10,927 nucleotides of DNA, taken from assembly GCA_902766215.1 (NCBI GenBank), contig CACXCV010000037.1, forward strand, positions 1 through 10,927, written 5' to 3'. This DNA comes from Oscillospiraceae bacterium. GTDB lineage: Bacteria; Bacillota; Clostridia; Oscillospirales; Oscillospiraceae. Below are positions 1-6,212 of the stretch, piece by piece; the stretch's first letter is position 1, and each line of letters starts with the position of its first letter. The notes beneath the pieces were generated by a model. The model saw only the letters and a program-made list of their open reading frames with translations, was not told where the DNA came from and searched no databases. A program made the position numbers and the translations under genes.

Positions 1-302
1 GCGCCCATCTCCAGGTTTTCCTGCACAGTCATGTTCTGAAACACGCGCCGGCCCTCGGGCACCTGGGCCAGCCCCTGTTCCACCACGGCGTGCGGGGGCA
101 TGTGGTTGATGTCCCGGCCCAGAAAGGTGATCGAGCCGGTGCGGCTGCGCAGCAGGCCGGAAACGGTGTTCAGCACGGTGCTCTTGCCCGCGCCGTTGGC
201 GCCGATCAGGGTGACGATCTCGCCCTCATTGACCTCGAAGGAGACGTTTTTCACCGCGTGGATGCTGCCGTAGTAGACATTGATGTCATTGACCTTCAGC
301 AT
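1..302 (-). CDS. livF: LivF: branched-chain amino acid ABC transporter, second ATPase (partial, C-terminus outside window)
   Basis: This is the N-terminal 100 residues of a cytoplasmic ABC ATPase that energises branched-chain amino acid import together with LivG. The protein begins MLKVNDINVYYG. Walker A is GANGAGKS at residues 34-41, and the LivF-typical Q-loop stretch VPEGRRVFQNMTVQENL lies near residues 81-97. The frame is open to the window edge, so the signature motif and Walker B are not visible. The ATG lies 3 nt after the livG stop. Its ribosome binding site, GGAGGAGGAA, is made of the last codons of livG (Glu-Glu-Glu), which suggests translational coupling. It is the last visible gene of the livJHMGF order. 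LivF rather than LivG is chosen because of the short loop after Walker A, the VPEGRRVF motif and the position after livG. The family call is secure; substrate specificity is by family. Confidence 0.93.
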   Translation of the reverse strand, partial: MLKVNDINVYYGSIHAVKNVSFEVNEGEIVTLIGANGAGKSTVLNTVSGLLRSRTGSITFLGRDINHMPPHAVVEQGLAQVPEGRRVFQNMTVQENLEMG

Positions 303-305
303 GGT

Positions 306-1151
306 TTATTCCTCCTCCTGCTGGCCCAGATAGGCCTCGATCACCGCCGGATTGCTGCGGATTTCGTCTGGATTGCCCTTGGCGATGATCCGGCCGTAGT
401 TCACCACCACAATGCCCTCGCAGATGCCCATGACCAGGTTCATGTCGTGCTCGATGAGCATCACGGCAATCTGGAAGGTGTCGCGGATCTTGATGATGTT
501 GTCCATCAGCTCGGCGGTTTCCGAGGGATTCATGCCGGCGGCCGGCTCGTCCAGCAGCAGCAGCTTGGGGCTGGTGGCCAGCGCGCGGACAATCTCCAGC
601 CGGCGCTGGGCGCCGTAGGGCAGGCTGCCCGCCCGAGCGGAAGCCATGTCGGCCATGTCAAACAGGTCCAGCAGCTCCAGCGCGCGCTGATGCGCCTGTT
701 TTTCCTGCTTCCAGTAGCTTGGCAGGCGCAGAATGCCGGACAGATAGCCATAGTTGGTCTGATTGTGCAGGCCCACCTTGACGTTGTCCTCCACCGTCAG
801 GTCATTGAACAGGCGGATGTTCTGAAACGTGCGGGCAATGCCCATGCGGTTGACCTGGGCGGTGCTCTTGCCGGCCGTGGGGCGGCCATCGACCAGGATG
901 CTGCCACAGGTGGGCTGATAGACGTTGGTCAGCAGGTTGAAGATGGTGGTTTTGCCTGCGCCGTTGGGGCCGATCAGGCCGGCAATCTCTGTTTTGCCGA
1001 TGACCATGTTAAAGTCGTCCACGGCGTGCAGGCCGCCGAACTCAATGCCCAGATGGACGGTTTCCAGCACGGGCTGCTTGTTGATGTCCCGCTCGGGGAT
1101 GATGGCCCGGCTGGGAACCGGAACCATTTTGGTACGGGTGCGCTCGCTCAT
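306..1151 (-). CDS. livG: LivG: branched-chain amino acid ABC transporter, first ATPase
   Basis: This 281-residue cytoplasmic ATPase works with LivF to drive import through LivH/LivM. Visible motifs are Walker A GPNGAGKT (61-68), Q-loop RTFQNIRLF (107-115), an ABC signature LPYGAQRRLEI (177-187, a variant of the usual LSYGxQRRLEI), Walker B LLLLDEP (197-203) followed by the LivG-typical AAGMNP, and the H-loop histidine 235 in IEHDMNLVM. The C-terminus carries the family's AYLGQ motif. A basic N-terminal extension of about 28 residues precedes the core. The start is supported by AAAGGAGG 7 nt upstream, inside the end of livM, and by the ATGA overlap with the livM stop, so the two are translationally coupled. 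The length is slightly above the usual 255-260 residues because of the N-terminal extension. No defect is seen. Confidence 0.96.
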   Translation of the reverse strand: MSERTRTKMVPVPSRAIIPERDINKQPVLETVHLGIEFGGLHAVDDFNMVIGKTEIAGLIGPNGAGKTTIFNLLTNVYQPTCGSILVDGRPTAGKSTAQVNRMGIARTFQNIRLFNDLTVEDNVKVGLHNQTNYGYLSGILRLPSYWKQEKQAHQRALELLDLFDMADMASARAGSLPYGAQRRLEIVRALATSPKLLLLDEPAAGMNPSETAELMDNIIKIRDTFQIAVMLIEHDMNLVMGICEGIVVVNYGRIIAKGNPDEIRSNPAVIEAYLGQQEEE

Positions 1152-2251
1152 TGTGCCGCCTCCTTTTCTGCGCCTTTGCCGGCAAAGAGCCGCTTGATCG
1201 GACTGAACGCACGGTTCAGCATGGCTTTCAGCCTGGGGCTGTTGGTGGCCAGCATGACCAGAATCAGCACGATGGCATACACCAGCATGCGGTAGTCGGC
1301 AAATTCGCGCAGCGCCTCGGGCAGGATGGTCAGCACGGTGGCGGCAATGATCGACCCGCGCATGTTGCCCAAGCCACCCAGCACGACGAACACCAGCACC
1401 AGAATCGACGTGTCAAAGTTGAATTTGGTGGCCTGCAGCGAGGAATAGTTCAGCCCGAACAGCGCGCCGGCGGCGCCAGCCAGCGCGGCGGAGGTGACAA
1501 AGGCCATCAGCTTGTACTTGGTGACGTTAATGCCCACGCTTTCGGCGGCAATGCGGTTGTCGCGCAGGGCCATAATGGCGCGGCCCGAGCGGCTGCGCAT
1601 CAGGTTGAGCACCACCACCAGCGCGAGGATCACAAGGATAAAGCCGGCGGTAAAGGTGGCCAGCTTGGTGGTTCCCGCGGCGCCCTGCGCACCCTTGATG
1701 ATGGCGATGCCGTCCTCAGCCAGGTTGAGGCTGTCAACGTTCTGCTTGCCGTTGAAGTTGAAGGCAAAGTGCAGGCCGCGGCTGTCATACCCCACCAGCA
1801 GACAGTTGATCAGATCCTTGATGATCTCGCCGAAGGCGAGGGTCACAATGGCCAGATAGTCGCCGCGCAGACGCAGCACGGGCAGGCCCACCAGCAGACC
1901 GACGATGGCGGCGAAAAACGCGCCCACGACCATGGCGACCAGCAGCAAAACCGGGTTGGAGGCAATGTGACCCTGCAGGCACATGGCGGCGATGATGCCG
2001 GAAAACGCACCCACGCTCATAAAGCCGGCGTGGCCCAGACTCAGCTCACCCAGCACGCCCACCGTCAGGTTCAGCGAGACGGCCATGACCACATAGCAGC
2101 AGATGGGCACCAGCTGGCCGGACAGCGAGCGGGAGAGCATCCCTCTGGACTGCAGCAGCGACATGATGACAAAGACGGCGGTCACGCCCAGATAGGTGAT
2201 CAGATCGGACAGAGCTGCTTTTTTTAATCCCTTTTTCTTTTCAATTGCCAT
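1148..2251 (-). CDS. livM: LivM: branched-chain amino acid ABC transporter permease
   Basis: This 367-residue integral membrane protein forms the translocation pore with LivH. After a short basic N-terminus (MAIEKKKGLKK) come many hydrophobic segments. Family hallmarks are LSLGHAGFMSVGAF (71-83), GLPVLRLRGDYLAIVTLAFGEI (near 122-143) and ALRDNRIAAESVGIN before the last membrane segments; the last is the loop thought to contact the ATPases. A hydrophilic insertion containing FNGKQNVDSLNLAEDG (around residues 165-182) and a basic C-terminal tail ending AGKGAEKEAAQ make it longer than the simplest members. The AAG-GAG codons of that tail form the livG ribosome binding site. The start follows a GAGGTGG site that overlaps the livH stop codon; the gap is 9 nt. 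The assignment as LivM rather than LivH rests on these motifs. Confidence 0.95.
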   Translation of the reverse strand: MAIEKKKGLKKAALSDLITYLGVTAVFVIMSLLQSRGMLSRSLSGQLVPICCYVVMAVSLNLTVGVLGELSLGHAGFMSVGAFSGIIAAMCLQGHIASNPVLLLVAMVVGAFFAAIVGLLVGLPVLRLRGDYLAIVTLAFGEIIKDLINCLLVGYDSRGLHFAFNFNGKQNVDSLNLAEDGIAIIKGAQGAAGTTKLATFTAGFILVILALVVVLNLMRSRSGRAIMALRDNRIAAESVGINVTKYKLMAFVTSAALAGAAGALFGLNYSSLQATKFNFDTSILVLVFVVLGGLGNMRGSIIAATVLTILPEALREFADYRMLVYAIVLILVMLATNSPRLKAMLNRAFSPIKRLFAGKGAEKEAAQ

Positions 2252-2260
2252 AAGACCACC

Positions 2261-3130
2261 TCACACTTTCTCGCGGACGACTTTGCCCAGCAGGCCGGAG
2301 GGCTTGACAAGCAGCACCACAATCAGCACGGCAAAGACCACGGCGTTGGCCAGATTGGGCACATAGGCCTTGGCGATCGACTCGATGACGCCCAGCAGAA
2401 TCCCGCCCAGAAACGCGCCGGGAATCGACCCGATGCCGCCGAACACGGCGGCGGTAAAGGCCTTGATGCCGGGCATGGAGCCGGTGGTGGGATTGAGCGT
2501 ATAGTACGACGAGCAGAGCAGCACGCCGGCAATGGCGGCCAGGGCCGAGCCGATGGCAAAGGTGGCGGAGATGGTGCGGTTGACGTTGATGCCCATCAGC
2601 TGGGCTGCGCCCTTGTCCTCCGAGCAGGCACGCATGGCCTTGCCCATCTTACTCTTGCTGGTAAAGATGCTCAGGCCGATCATGATGACCACGCAGGCGG
2701 CGACGGTCAGCAGCGTGACGTAGGGGATGGTCAGCTGGCCCAGTTTCAGCGAGCCGTCGACGATGGAGGGATAGACCTTGGTGTCGGCCTTCCAGATCAG
2801 CAGGGCGGAGTTCTGAAGGAAATAGCTGACGCCGATGGCAGTGATCAGCACGGCCAGCGACGGAGCGGAGCGCAGCGGCTTATACGCCAGGCCCTCAATG
2901 ACGATGCCCAGCACCGTGCAGACCAGCATGGCCAGCAGCACGGCTGCCCAGACCGGAAAACCCAGATAGAACATGGCACAGTAGGAGACATAGCCGCCGA
3001 TCATGATGACATCGCCGTGGGCAAAGTTCAGCATTTTTGCAATGCCGTAGACCATGGTGTAGCCTAGGGCGATGATGGCATACACGCTTCCCAGGCTAAT
3101 GCCGCTGATGAGATCGGAGAGAAATTTCAT
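2261..3130 (-). CDS. livH: LivH: branched-chain amino acid ABC transporter permease
   Basis: This 289-residue polytopic permease is the partner of LivM. It starts MKFLSDLISGISLGSVYAIIALGYTMVYG, and LNFAHGD (34-40) is the LivH hallmark. SEDKGAAQLMGIN matches the conserved cytoplasmic loop, and the C-terminal part carries AVFGGIGSIPGAFLGG. The frame stays open 26 codons further upstream to an ATG at 3208. That start falls between two stem-loops, has no ribosome binding site and would add a hydrophilic stretch foreign to the family. The ATG at 3130 has GAGGTG 7-8 nt upstream and gives the usual length, so it is chosen. livJ lies 152 nt upstream, with two long hairpins between that may lower livH expression relative to the binding protein. 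The stop overlaps the livM ribosome binding site. Confidence 0.95.
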   Translation of the reverse strand: MKFLSDLISGISLGSVYAIIALGYTMVYGIAKMLNFAHGDVIMIGGYVSYCAMFYLGFPVWAAVLLAMLVCTVLGIVIEGLAYKPLRSAPSLAVLITAIGVSYFLQNSALLIWKADTKVYPSIVDGSLKLGQLTIPYVTLLTVAACVVIMIGLSIFTSKSKMGKAMRACSEDKGAAQLMGINVNRTISATFAIGSALAAIAGVLLCSSYYTLNPTTGSMPGIKAFTAAVFGGIGSIPGAFLGGILLGVIESIAKAYVPNLANAVVFAVLIVVLLVKPSGLLGKVVREKV

Positions 3131-3154
3131 GCAGTCACACCTCGTTTTCATTTC

Positions 3155-3205
3155 TTCGATGGCAGAAACAGCGGCGGGGTGCCTGCCGTTGTTTTTGCCA
3201 TCGAA
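3155..3205 (-). repeat. Long imperfect stem-loop between livJ and livH (21-nt arms)
   Basis: The arms at 3155-3175 and 3185-3205 are complementary over 21 positions with two mismatches; the loop is 9 nt. In the minus-strand mRNA the mismatches are A·C, while in a plus-strand RNA they would be G·U pairs. No T-run follows it in the transcribed direction, so it does not look like an intrinsic terminator. It ends about 11 nt before the livH Shine-Dalgarno site. An RNA processing or stability role is inferred. Confidence 0.75.
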
Positions 3206-3209
3206 CATG

Positions 3210-3246
3210 GCGCGGGGCTGCCGGGTGCTGCCCGGCAGCCCCGCGC
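3210..3246 (-). repeat. Perfect 16-bp GC-rich stem-loop downstream of livJ
   Basis: The arms at 3210-3225 (GCGCGGGGCTGCCGGG) and 3231-3246 are perfectly complementary, with a 5-nt loop. It starts 36 nt after the livJ stop in the direction of transcription and is separated from the next hairpin by only 4 nt. No U-tract follows. It could block 3'-5' exonucleases and stabilise the livJ message, or cause partial termination. The structure is seen directly; the role is inferred. Confidence 0.8.
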
Positions 3247-3282
3247 CGATTCGTGATAGTAGCTCAGAGTGTCTGCGGCTGA

Positions 3283-4440
3283 TTACGGCGTGACATACAC
3301 GCCATCGCGGATGACCACGGCCATCGGGGCCTTGGAAACCTCGCCGCTGGCCGACCAGGTCATGCCCTGGCCGGTCAGGCCGTCCACCGAGATGGTGGGC
3401 ATGACCTTGATCATGGCCTCGCAGATGTCGGCGGCGCTCATGTCGGGCGTGCAGCCGGCGGCCTCCAGCGCGGCGGCGATGGTGTAGATCACGTCATAGC
3501 CATCGGCGGCAAACTGGTTGGGGGTTTCGCCATAGCGCTCGGTGTAGGTCTTGACAAAGGCCTGCGTGCGGCTGTCGGCCGCGTCGGCCGAGAAGGGGGT
3601 CAGCAGCATGACGCCCTCGGCCAGGGAGGTGTCAAAGCCCTTCATGGTCAGAATGCCGTCCATGCCGTCCACGCCGAAGAAGGTGGGGGCATAGCCCATG
3701 ACGTTGGCCTGGTTGAGGATGACCGAGGCGGGCTGATAGTAGATGGGCAGGAAGATCACGTCCGCGCCGGCGGCCTGCGCGCCGTTGAGCTGCACGGAAA
3801 AGTCGGTGGAGGTGTCCTTGGTGAAGGGCCCTTCATAAACCACTTCCAGGCCCTTGGCCGCGGCCTCGGCGACAAAAGTGTCGCGGATGCCCTGGGAATA
3901 GGCGTCATCATTGCGGTAGATCACCGCAACCTTGGAGCCGGCCATGTTGGTGGAGATGTAGTCCGCCGCGCCAACGCCCTGGTTGGGGTCGGTGAAGCAA
4001 ACCTGGAACATGTTGTCCTTGCCGTCGATGACGTCGACGGAGGAGGCGGAGGGGGTGATGGCAAACACACGGTCGTTATACGCCTCGGTGGACACGGCGA
4101 TGGCGGAGCCGGTGGTGACCGGGCCGGCCAGAACCTGCATGCCCCAGTCCATCAGCGTGTTATAGGCGTTGACGCCCTTTTCGCCGTCGGCCACGTCGTC
4201 CTCTTCCTGGAACTGCAGCTGAACGCCGCCCTTGGCGTTGATCTCTTCCACGGCGATTTTCGCGCCGTTCATAACGGACTGGCCATAGATGGCGGCGTCG
4301 CCGGTCAGCGGGCCGATGCCGCCGATTTTAAACGGTGCGGCGGAAGAGTCGTTGGAGGTGGATGCGGGTGCGCTACTGCAGGCGCTGAGACAGCAGACCA
4401 GCAGCATGGCGGCCAGGACAACAGATACGATTCGTTTCAT
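3283..4440 (-). CDS. livJ: LivJ: branched-chain amino acid-binding lipoprotein of the ABC importer
   Basis: This 385-residue extracellular substrate-binding protein of the type I periplasmic-binding fold captures amino acid and delivers it to LivH/LivM. The N-terminus MKRIVSVVLAAMLLVCCLSAC is a lipoprotein signal peptide: basic start, hydrophobic core and lipobox LSAC with the lipidated cysteine at 21. A Ser/Thr/Ala linker follows, then the mature domain begins FKIGGIGPLTGDAAIYGQSVMNG, typical of Leu/Ile/Val-binding proteins. Later family-like segments include FAITPSASS and QFAADGYDVIYTIAAAL. The ATG at 4440 has AAAGGAG 8 nt upstream and places the signal peptide at the start. An upstream in-frame extension runs through a terminator hairpin and is rejected. 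Being first in the operon and followed by stable hairpins fits the higher amounts needed for a binding protein. The exact ligand is not proven by sequence. Confidence 0.95.
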   Translation of the reverse strand: MKRIVSVVLAAMLLVCCLSACSSAPASTSNDSSAAPFKIGGIGPLTGDAAIYGQSVMNGAKIAVEEINAKGGVQLQFQEEDDVADGEKGVNAYNTLMDWGMQVLAGPVTTGSAIAVSTEAYNDRVFAITPSASSVDVIDGKDNMFQVCFTDPNQGVGAADYISTNMAGSKVAVIYRNDDAYSQGIRDTFVAEAAAKGLEVVYEGPFTKDTSTDFSVQLNGAQAAGADVIFLPIYYQPASVILNQANVMGYAPTFFGVDGMDGILTMKGFDTSLAEGVMLLTPFSADAADSRTQAFVKTYTERYGETPNQFAADGYDVIYTIAAALEAAGCTPDMSAADICEAMIKVMPTISVDGLTGQGMTWSASGEVSKAPMAVVIRDGVYVTP

Positions 4441-4494
4441 AACAAAATCTCCTTTATGGGTTGGATTGACCCGACGGAAGCCCGCCGGGAATAC

Positions 4495-4527
4495 AAAAAG
4501 ACGGCTTTGGGTGGTCCCCAAGCCGTC
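4495..4527 (-). terminator. U-tract hairpin in the liv leader (putative attenuator)
   Basis: On the minus strand GACGGCTTGGGG and CCCAAAGCCGTC form a stem of 11 pairs with one G·A mismatch and an ACCA loop, followed directly by TTTTTG. It lies 27 nt after the stop of the leader ORF and 54 nt before livJ. I see no promoter between it and livJ, so liv transcription seems to have to read through it. That makes it a candidate attenuator rather than a simple gene end. Confidence 0.82.
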
Positions 4528-4547
4528 CTTGCATTTCAAAACGGTTG
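4519..4547 (-). promoter_or_regulatory. Candidate antiterminator pairing overlapping the liv attenuator
   Basis: In the minus-strand RNA, CAACCGT (4547-4541) can pair with ACGGCTTG (4526-4519): seven pairs with one bulged C. The second segment is the 5' arm of the terminator, so the two structures exclude each other. A ribosome at the leader stop codon (4557-4555) would be expected to cover CAACCGT and so favour the terminator. A ribosome stalled a few codons earlier would leave it free. This is inference from pairing by eye; no folding energy was computed. Confidence 0.4.
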
Positions 4548-4554
4548 CGGACCC

Positions 4555-4758
4555 CTATAAGCCTGCCAGCAGCAGGGAAAGCAGGGCAATTCGTACCATG
4601 ATGGAAAGTACAAGAATGCCGCAGCCTACAAAAATCCCGCAAAGTACAGCAAAGACCGACACCGCAGACGCGGCGCCGGTCTGATTGCACGCAAAAGCAG
4701 CCTGGGCGCAGGAACGCTCAGACGTGGTCGCTGTTCTCATACACGCGGTCATGGTCAT
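4555..4758 (-). CDS. Leu/Ile/Val-rich 67-residue leader ORF upstream of the liv operon
   Basis: The product is not recognised as a known protein. It begins MTMTACMRTATTSE, and residues 33-67 are almost entirely hydrophobic, 19 of 35 being Leu, Ile or Val (13 of the last 20), ending ALLSLLLAGL. A strong ribosome binding site, AAGGAGGT, lies 7 nt upstream of the ATG and a near-consensus promoter lies about 33 nt before that, so translation is likely. Codon use differs from the surrounding GC-rich genes: four of six Val codons are GTA, five of nine Leu codons are CTT or TTA, the single Arg in the hydrophobic part is CGA, and the last sense codon is TTA. The position before a U-tract hairpin and a branched-chain amino acid transporter suggests an attenuation leader peptide. 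A small membrane protein (one helix about 33-55, five cysteines) is the alternative. It is longer than classical leaders of 15-32 residues. Confidence 0.65.
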   Translation of the reverse strand: MTMTACMRTATTSERSCAQAAFACNQTGAASAVSVFAVLCGIFVGCGILVLSIMVRIALLSLLLAGL

Positions 4759-4797
4759 TTCCTGCACCTCCTTGCTGCATCCGTTTAATGTGCTACT

Positions 4798-4826
4798 ATC
4801 ATAACGAATTTGCAGAAATCTGTCAA
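4798..4826 (-). promoter_or_regulatory. Sigma-A promoter for the liv leader and operon
   Basis: Minus strand TTGACA (4826-4821), 17-nt spacer, TATGAT (4803-4798). This is a perfect -35 and a five-of-six -10 at ideal spacing. Transcription would start near 4791, leaving about 33 nt of 5' UTR before the leader ORF. Confidence 0.85.
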
Positions 4827-4931
4827 CGGACAGGTTTCACAAAATCGGGAGGGATTCCGGCGCACACCTCGGCTGTTTGCACGAGATGGACATCTGTGTA
4901 GACGAGAACCGATCAGCGGCGCCGGAGGGAG

Positions 4932-4970
4932 AAAAAAAGCCGCGCTGCCGCGTCGATGCGGCAGCGCAGC
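4932..4970 (-). terminator. Rho-independent terminator of rpoD
   Basis: The arms 4939-4951 and 4958-4970 pair over 13 positions with one mismatch around a 6-nt loop, and seven T residues (4938-4932) follow on the minus strand. It begins 16 nt after the rpoD stop. The rest of the 4827-4931 stretch, between this terminator and the liv promoter, shows nothing I can assign. Confidence 0.92.
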
Positions 4971-4986
4971 GGAAAAACCAGAGAGT

Positions 4987-6108
4987 TCAGCAGTAAAAGT
5001 CGCGGATTTTTTTCGCGCGGGAGGGATGGCGCAGCTTGCGGATGGCCTTGTTTTCAATCTGGCGGATTCGCTCGCGGGTCACGCCAAAGAGCTGGCCCAC
5101 CTCTTCCAGCGTGTGGGTGCGGCCGTCGAACATGCCGAAGCGCATACGCAGCACGTCGGCCTCGCGCTCGGTCAGCGTGTCAAGAATCTCGTTGAGCGCC
5201 TCGGCCAGCAGGGTGTTCGAGGTGGCGTCGGCAGGGCCGGGGGTGTTGTCGTCCTCGACAAAGGAGCCGATGGTGGTGTCTTCCTCGTCGCCCACCGGGG
5301 TGTCGAGGGAGAGCGTGTCGGCGGCTGTGCGGTTGGCCTCCATAACCTTGTCCAGGGGCAGCCCCAAGTCGTCGGCAATCTCTTCCATGGTCGGCTCACG
5401 GCCCAGCTCCTGCACCAGCTTGCGGTTGCAGCGGGTAACCTTGTTGATGACCTCTACCATATGGACGGGAACCCGGATAGTCCGGGCCTGATCGGCAATG
5501 GCGCGGGTGATCGCCTGCCGAATCCACCAGGTCGCATATGTAGAGAATTTGTTTCCCTTTGTATAGTCAAACTTGTCCACGGCGCGGATCAGGCCGGTGT
5601 TGCCTTCCTGAATCAGGTCGAGGATGTGCAGCCCGCGGCCGGAATATTTCTTGGCGATGGACACCACCAGGCGCAGGTTGGCCTCGGTCAGCTTGTCCTT
5701 GGCGCTTTTGTCGCCGGCGGCCACGCGCTCGGCCAGCGCCAGCTCTTCCTCGGCTGTCAGCAGGCGGATCTGGCCAATTTCCTTCAGGTACATGCGCACC
5801 GGATCGTCGAGGTTGTATTCCGCCGCCAGCTCCACCGGGTCGACCAGCTCTTCCTCGGCCAGGTCCATGGGCACGTCTTCCAGCGGCTCGGCATCGATCT
5901 CCAGCTCGGAGCCCTCAATGGGGATCGACATGGCCTCCAGCGTGTCGTAAACCCGCTCGATCTGATCCACCGAAAGGTCCAGCTTTTCCAGCGTGCCGAC
6001 CAGCTCGGAGGAGCGGATCATGCCGTCTTTGCGCGCTTTAGCCAGCAGTTCGTTCAGCGACGCCATAATCTCGTCGTTGTTTTTGGTTTGCTTTTTGGAA
6101 TTTGCCAT
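4987..6108 (-). CDS. rpoD: RpoD/SigA: primary (housekeeping) RNA polymerase sigma factor
   Basis: This 373-residue sigma-70 factor directs RNA polymerase to -35/-10 promoters, including those seen in this window. Domains in order: short region 1.1 (about 10-65), acidic linker, region 1.2 (DPVRMYLKEIGQIRLLT, 102-118), region 2 with EANLRLVVSIAKKYSGRGLH and the -10-melting stretch KFSTYATWWIRQAITRAI (187-204), region 3 (about 220-298), and region 4 with the helix-turn-helix TLEEVGQLFGVTRERIRQIE (333-352). It ends RAKKIRDFYC. The start MANSKKQ has AGGAAG 6 nt upstream. The frame extends to a GTG at 6132, but no ribosome binding site precedes it. The length matches Firmicute SigA. The usual neighbour dnaG is absent; an HD-domain gene lies 104 nt upstream. 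I see no convincing promoter in that gap, so co-transcription with the HD gene is possible. Confidence 0.97.
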   Translation of the reverse strand: MANSKKQTKNNDEIMASLNELLAKARKDGMIRSSELVGTLEKLDLSVDQIERVYDTLEAMSIPIEGSELEIDAEPLEDVPMDLAEEELVDPVELAAEYNLDDPVRMYLKEIGQIRLLTAEEELALAERVAAGDKSAKDKLTEANLRLVVSIAKKYSGRGLHILDLIQEGNTGLIRAVDKFDYTKGNKFSTYATWWIRQAITRAIADQARTIRVPVHMVEVINKVTRCNRKLVQELGREPTMEEIADDLGLPLDKVMEANRTAADTLSLDTPVGDEEDTTIGSFVEDDNTPGPADATSNTLLAEALNEILDTLTEREADVLRMRFGMFDGRTHTLEEVGQLFGVTRERIRQIENKAIRKLRHPSRAKKIRDFYC

Positions 6109-6212
6109 GTTGCACTTCCTAACTATTCTCACGCGGCTTGACAGACACAGCTTGCCCCGCCGCGGCTAAATTCATACGTCATTTGGTGACTTTTTACGCG
6201 CGATATCCGCCT

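Noticed and set aside
90..1295. Long plus-strand open frame opposite livG and the end of livM
   Set aside because: It is rich in His, Gln, Gly and Val without any domain, and lies antisense to a complete ABC ATPase; it is a by-product of GC-rich codon bias. The same holds for 1151-2227, 4810-6141, 8038-8697 (plus) and 9007-10065 (minus).
3131..3208. N-terminal extension of livH to the ATG at 3208
   Set aside because: The extra residues are encoded by a stem-loop, are hydrophilic and unlike LivH N-termini, and lack a ribosome binding site.
4506..4527. T-box-like GGGTGG within the liv leader hairpin
   Set aside because: GGGTGG is on the plus strand, opposite to the direction of liv transcription, and is not followed by the NACCGCG of the T-box; it is simply part of the hairpin.
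4441..4539. N-terminal extension of livJ to an in-frame start at 4539
   Set aside because: It would translate through the U-tract hairpin, has no ribosome binding site and would bury the lipoprotein signal peptide; the ATG at 4440 has AAAGGAG at good spacing.
6109..6132. GTG start for rpoD at 6132
   Set aside because: No Shine-Dalgarno site precedes it, whereas MANSKKQ at 6108 has AGGAAG 6 nt upstream.
6178..6195. Small plus-strand hairpin followed by TTTTT
   Set aside because: The stem is only 4 bp (GTCA/TGAC) and there is no plus-strand gene upstream for it to terminate.
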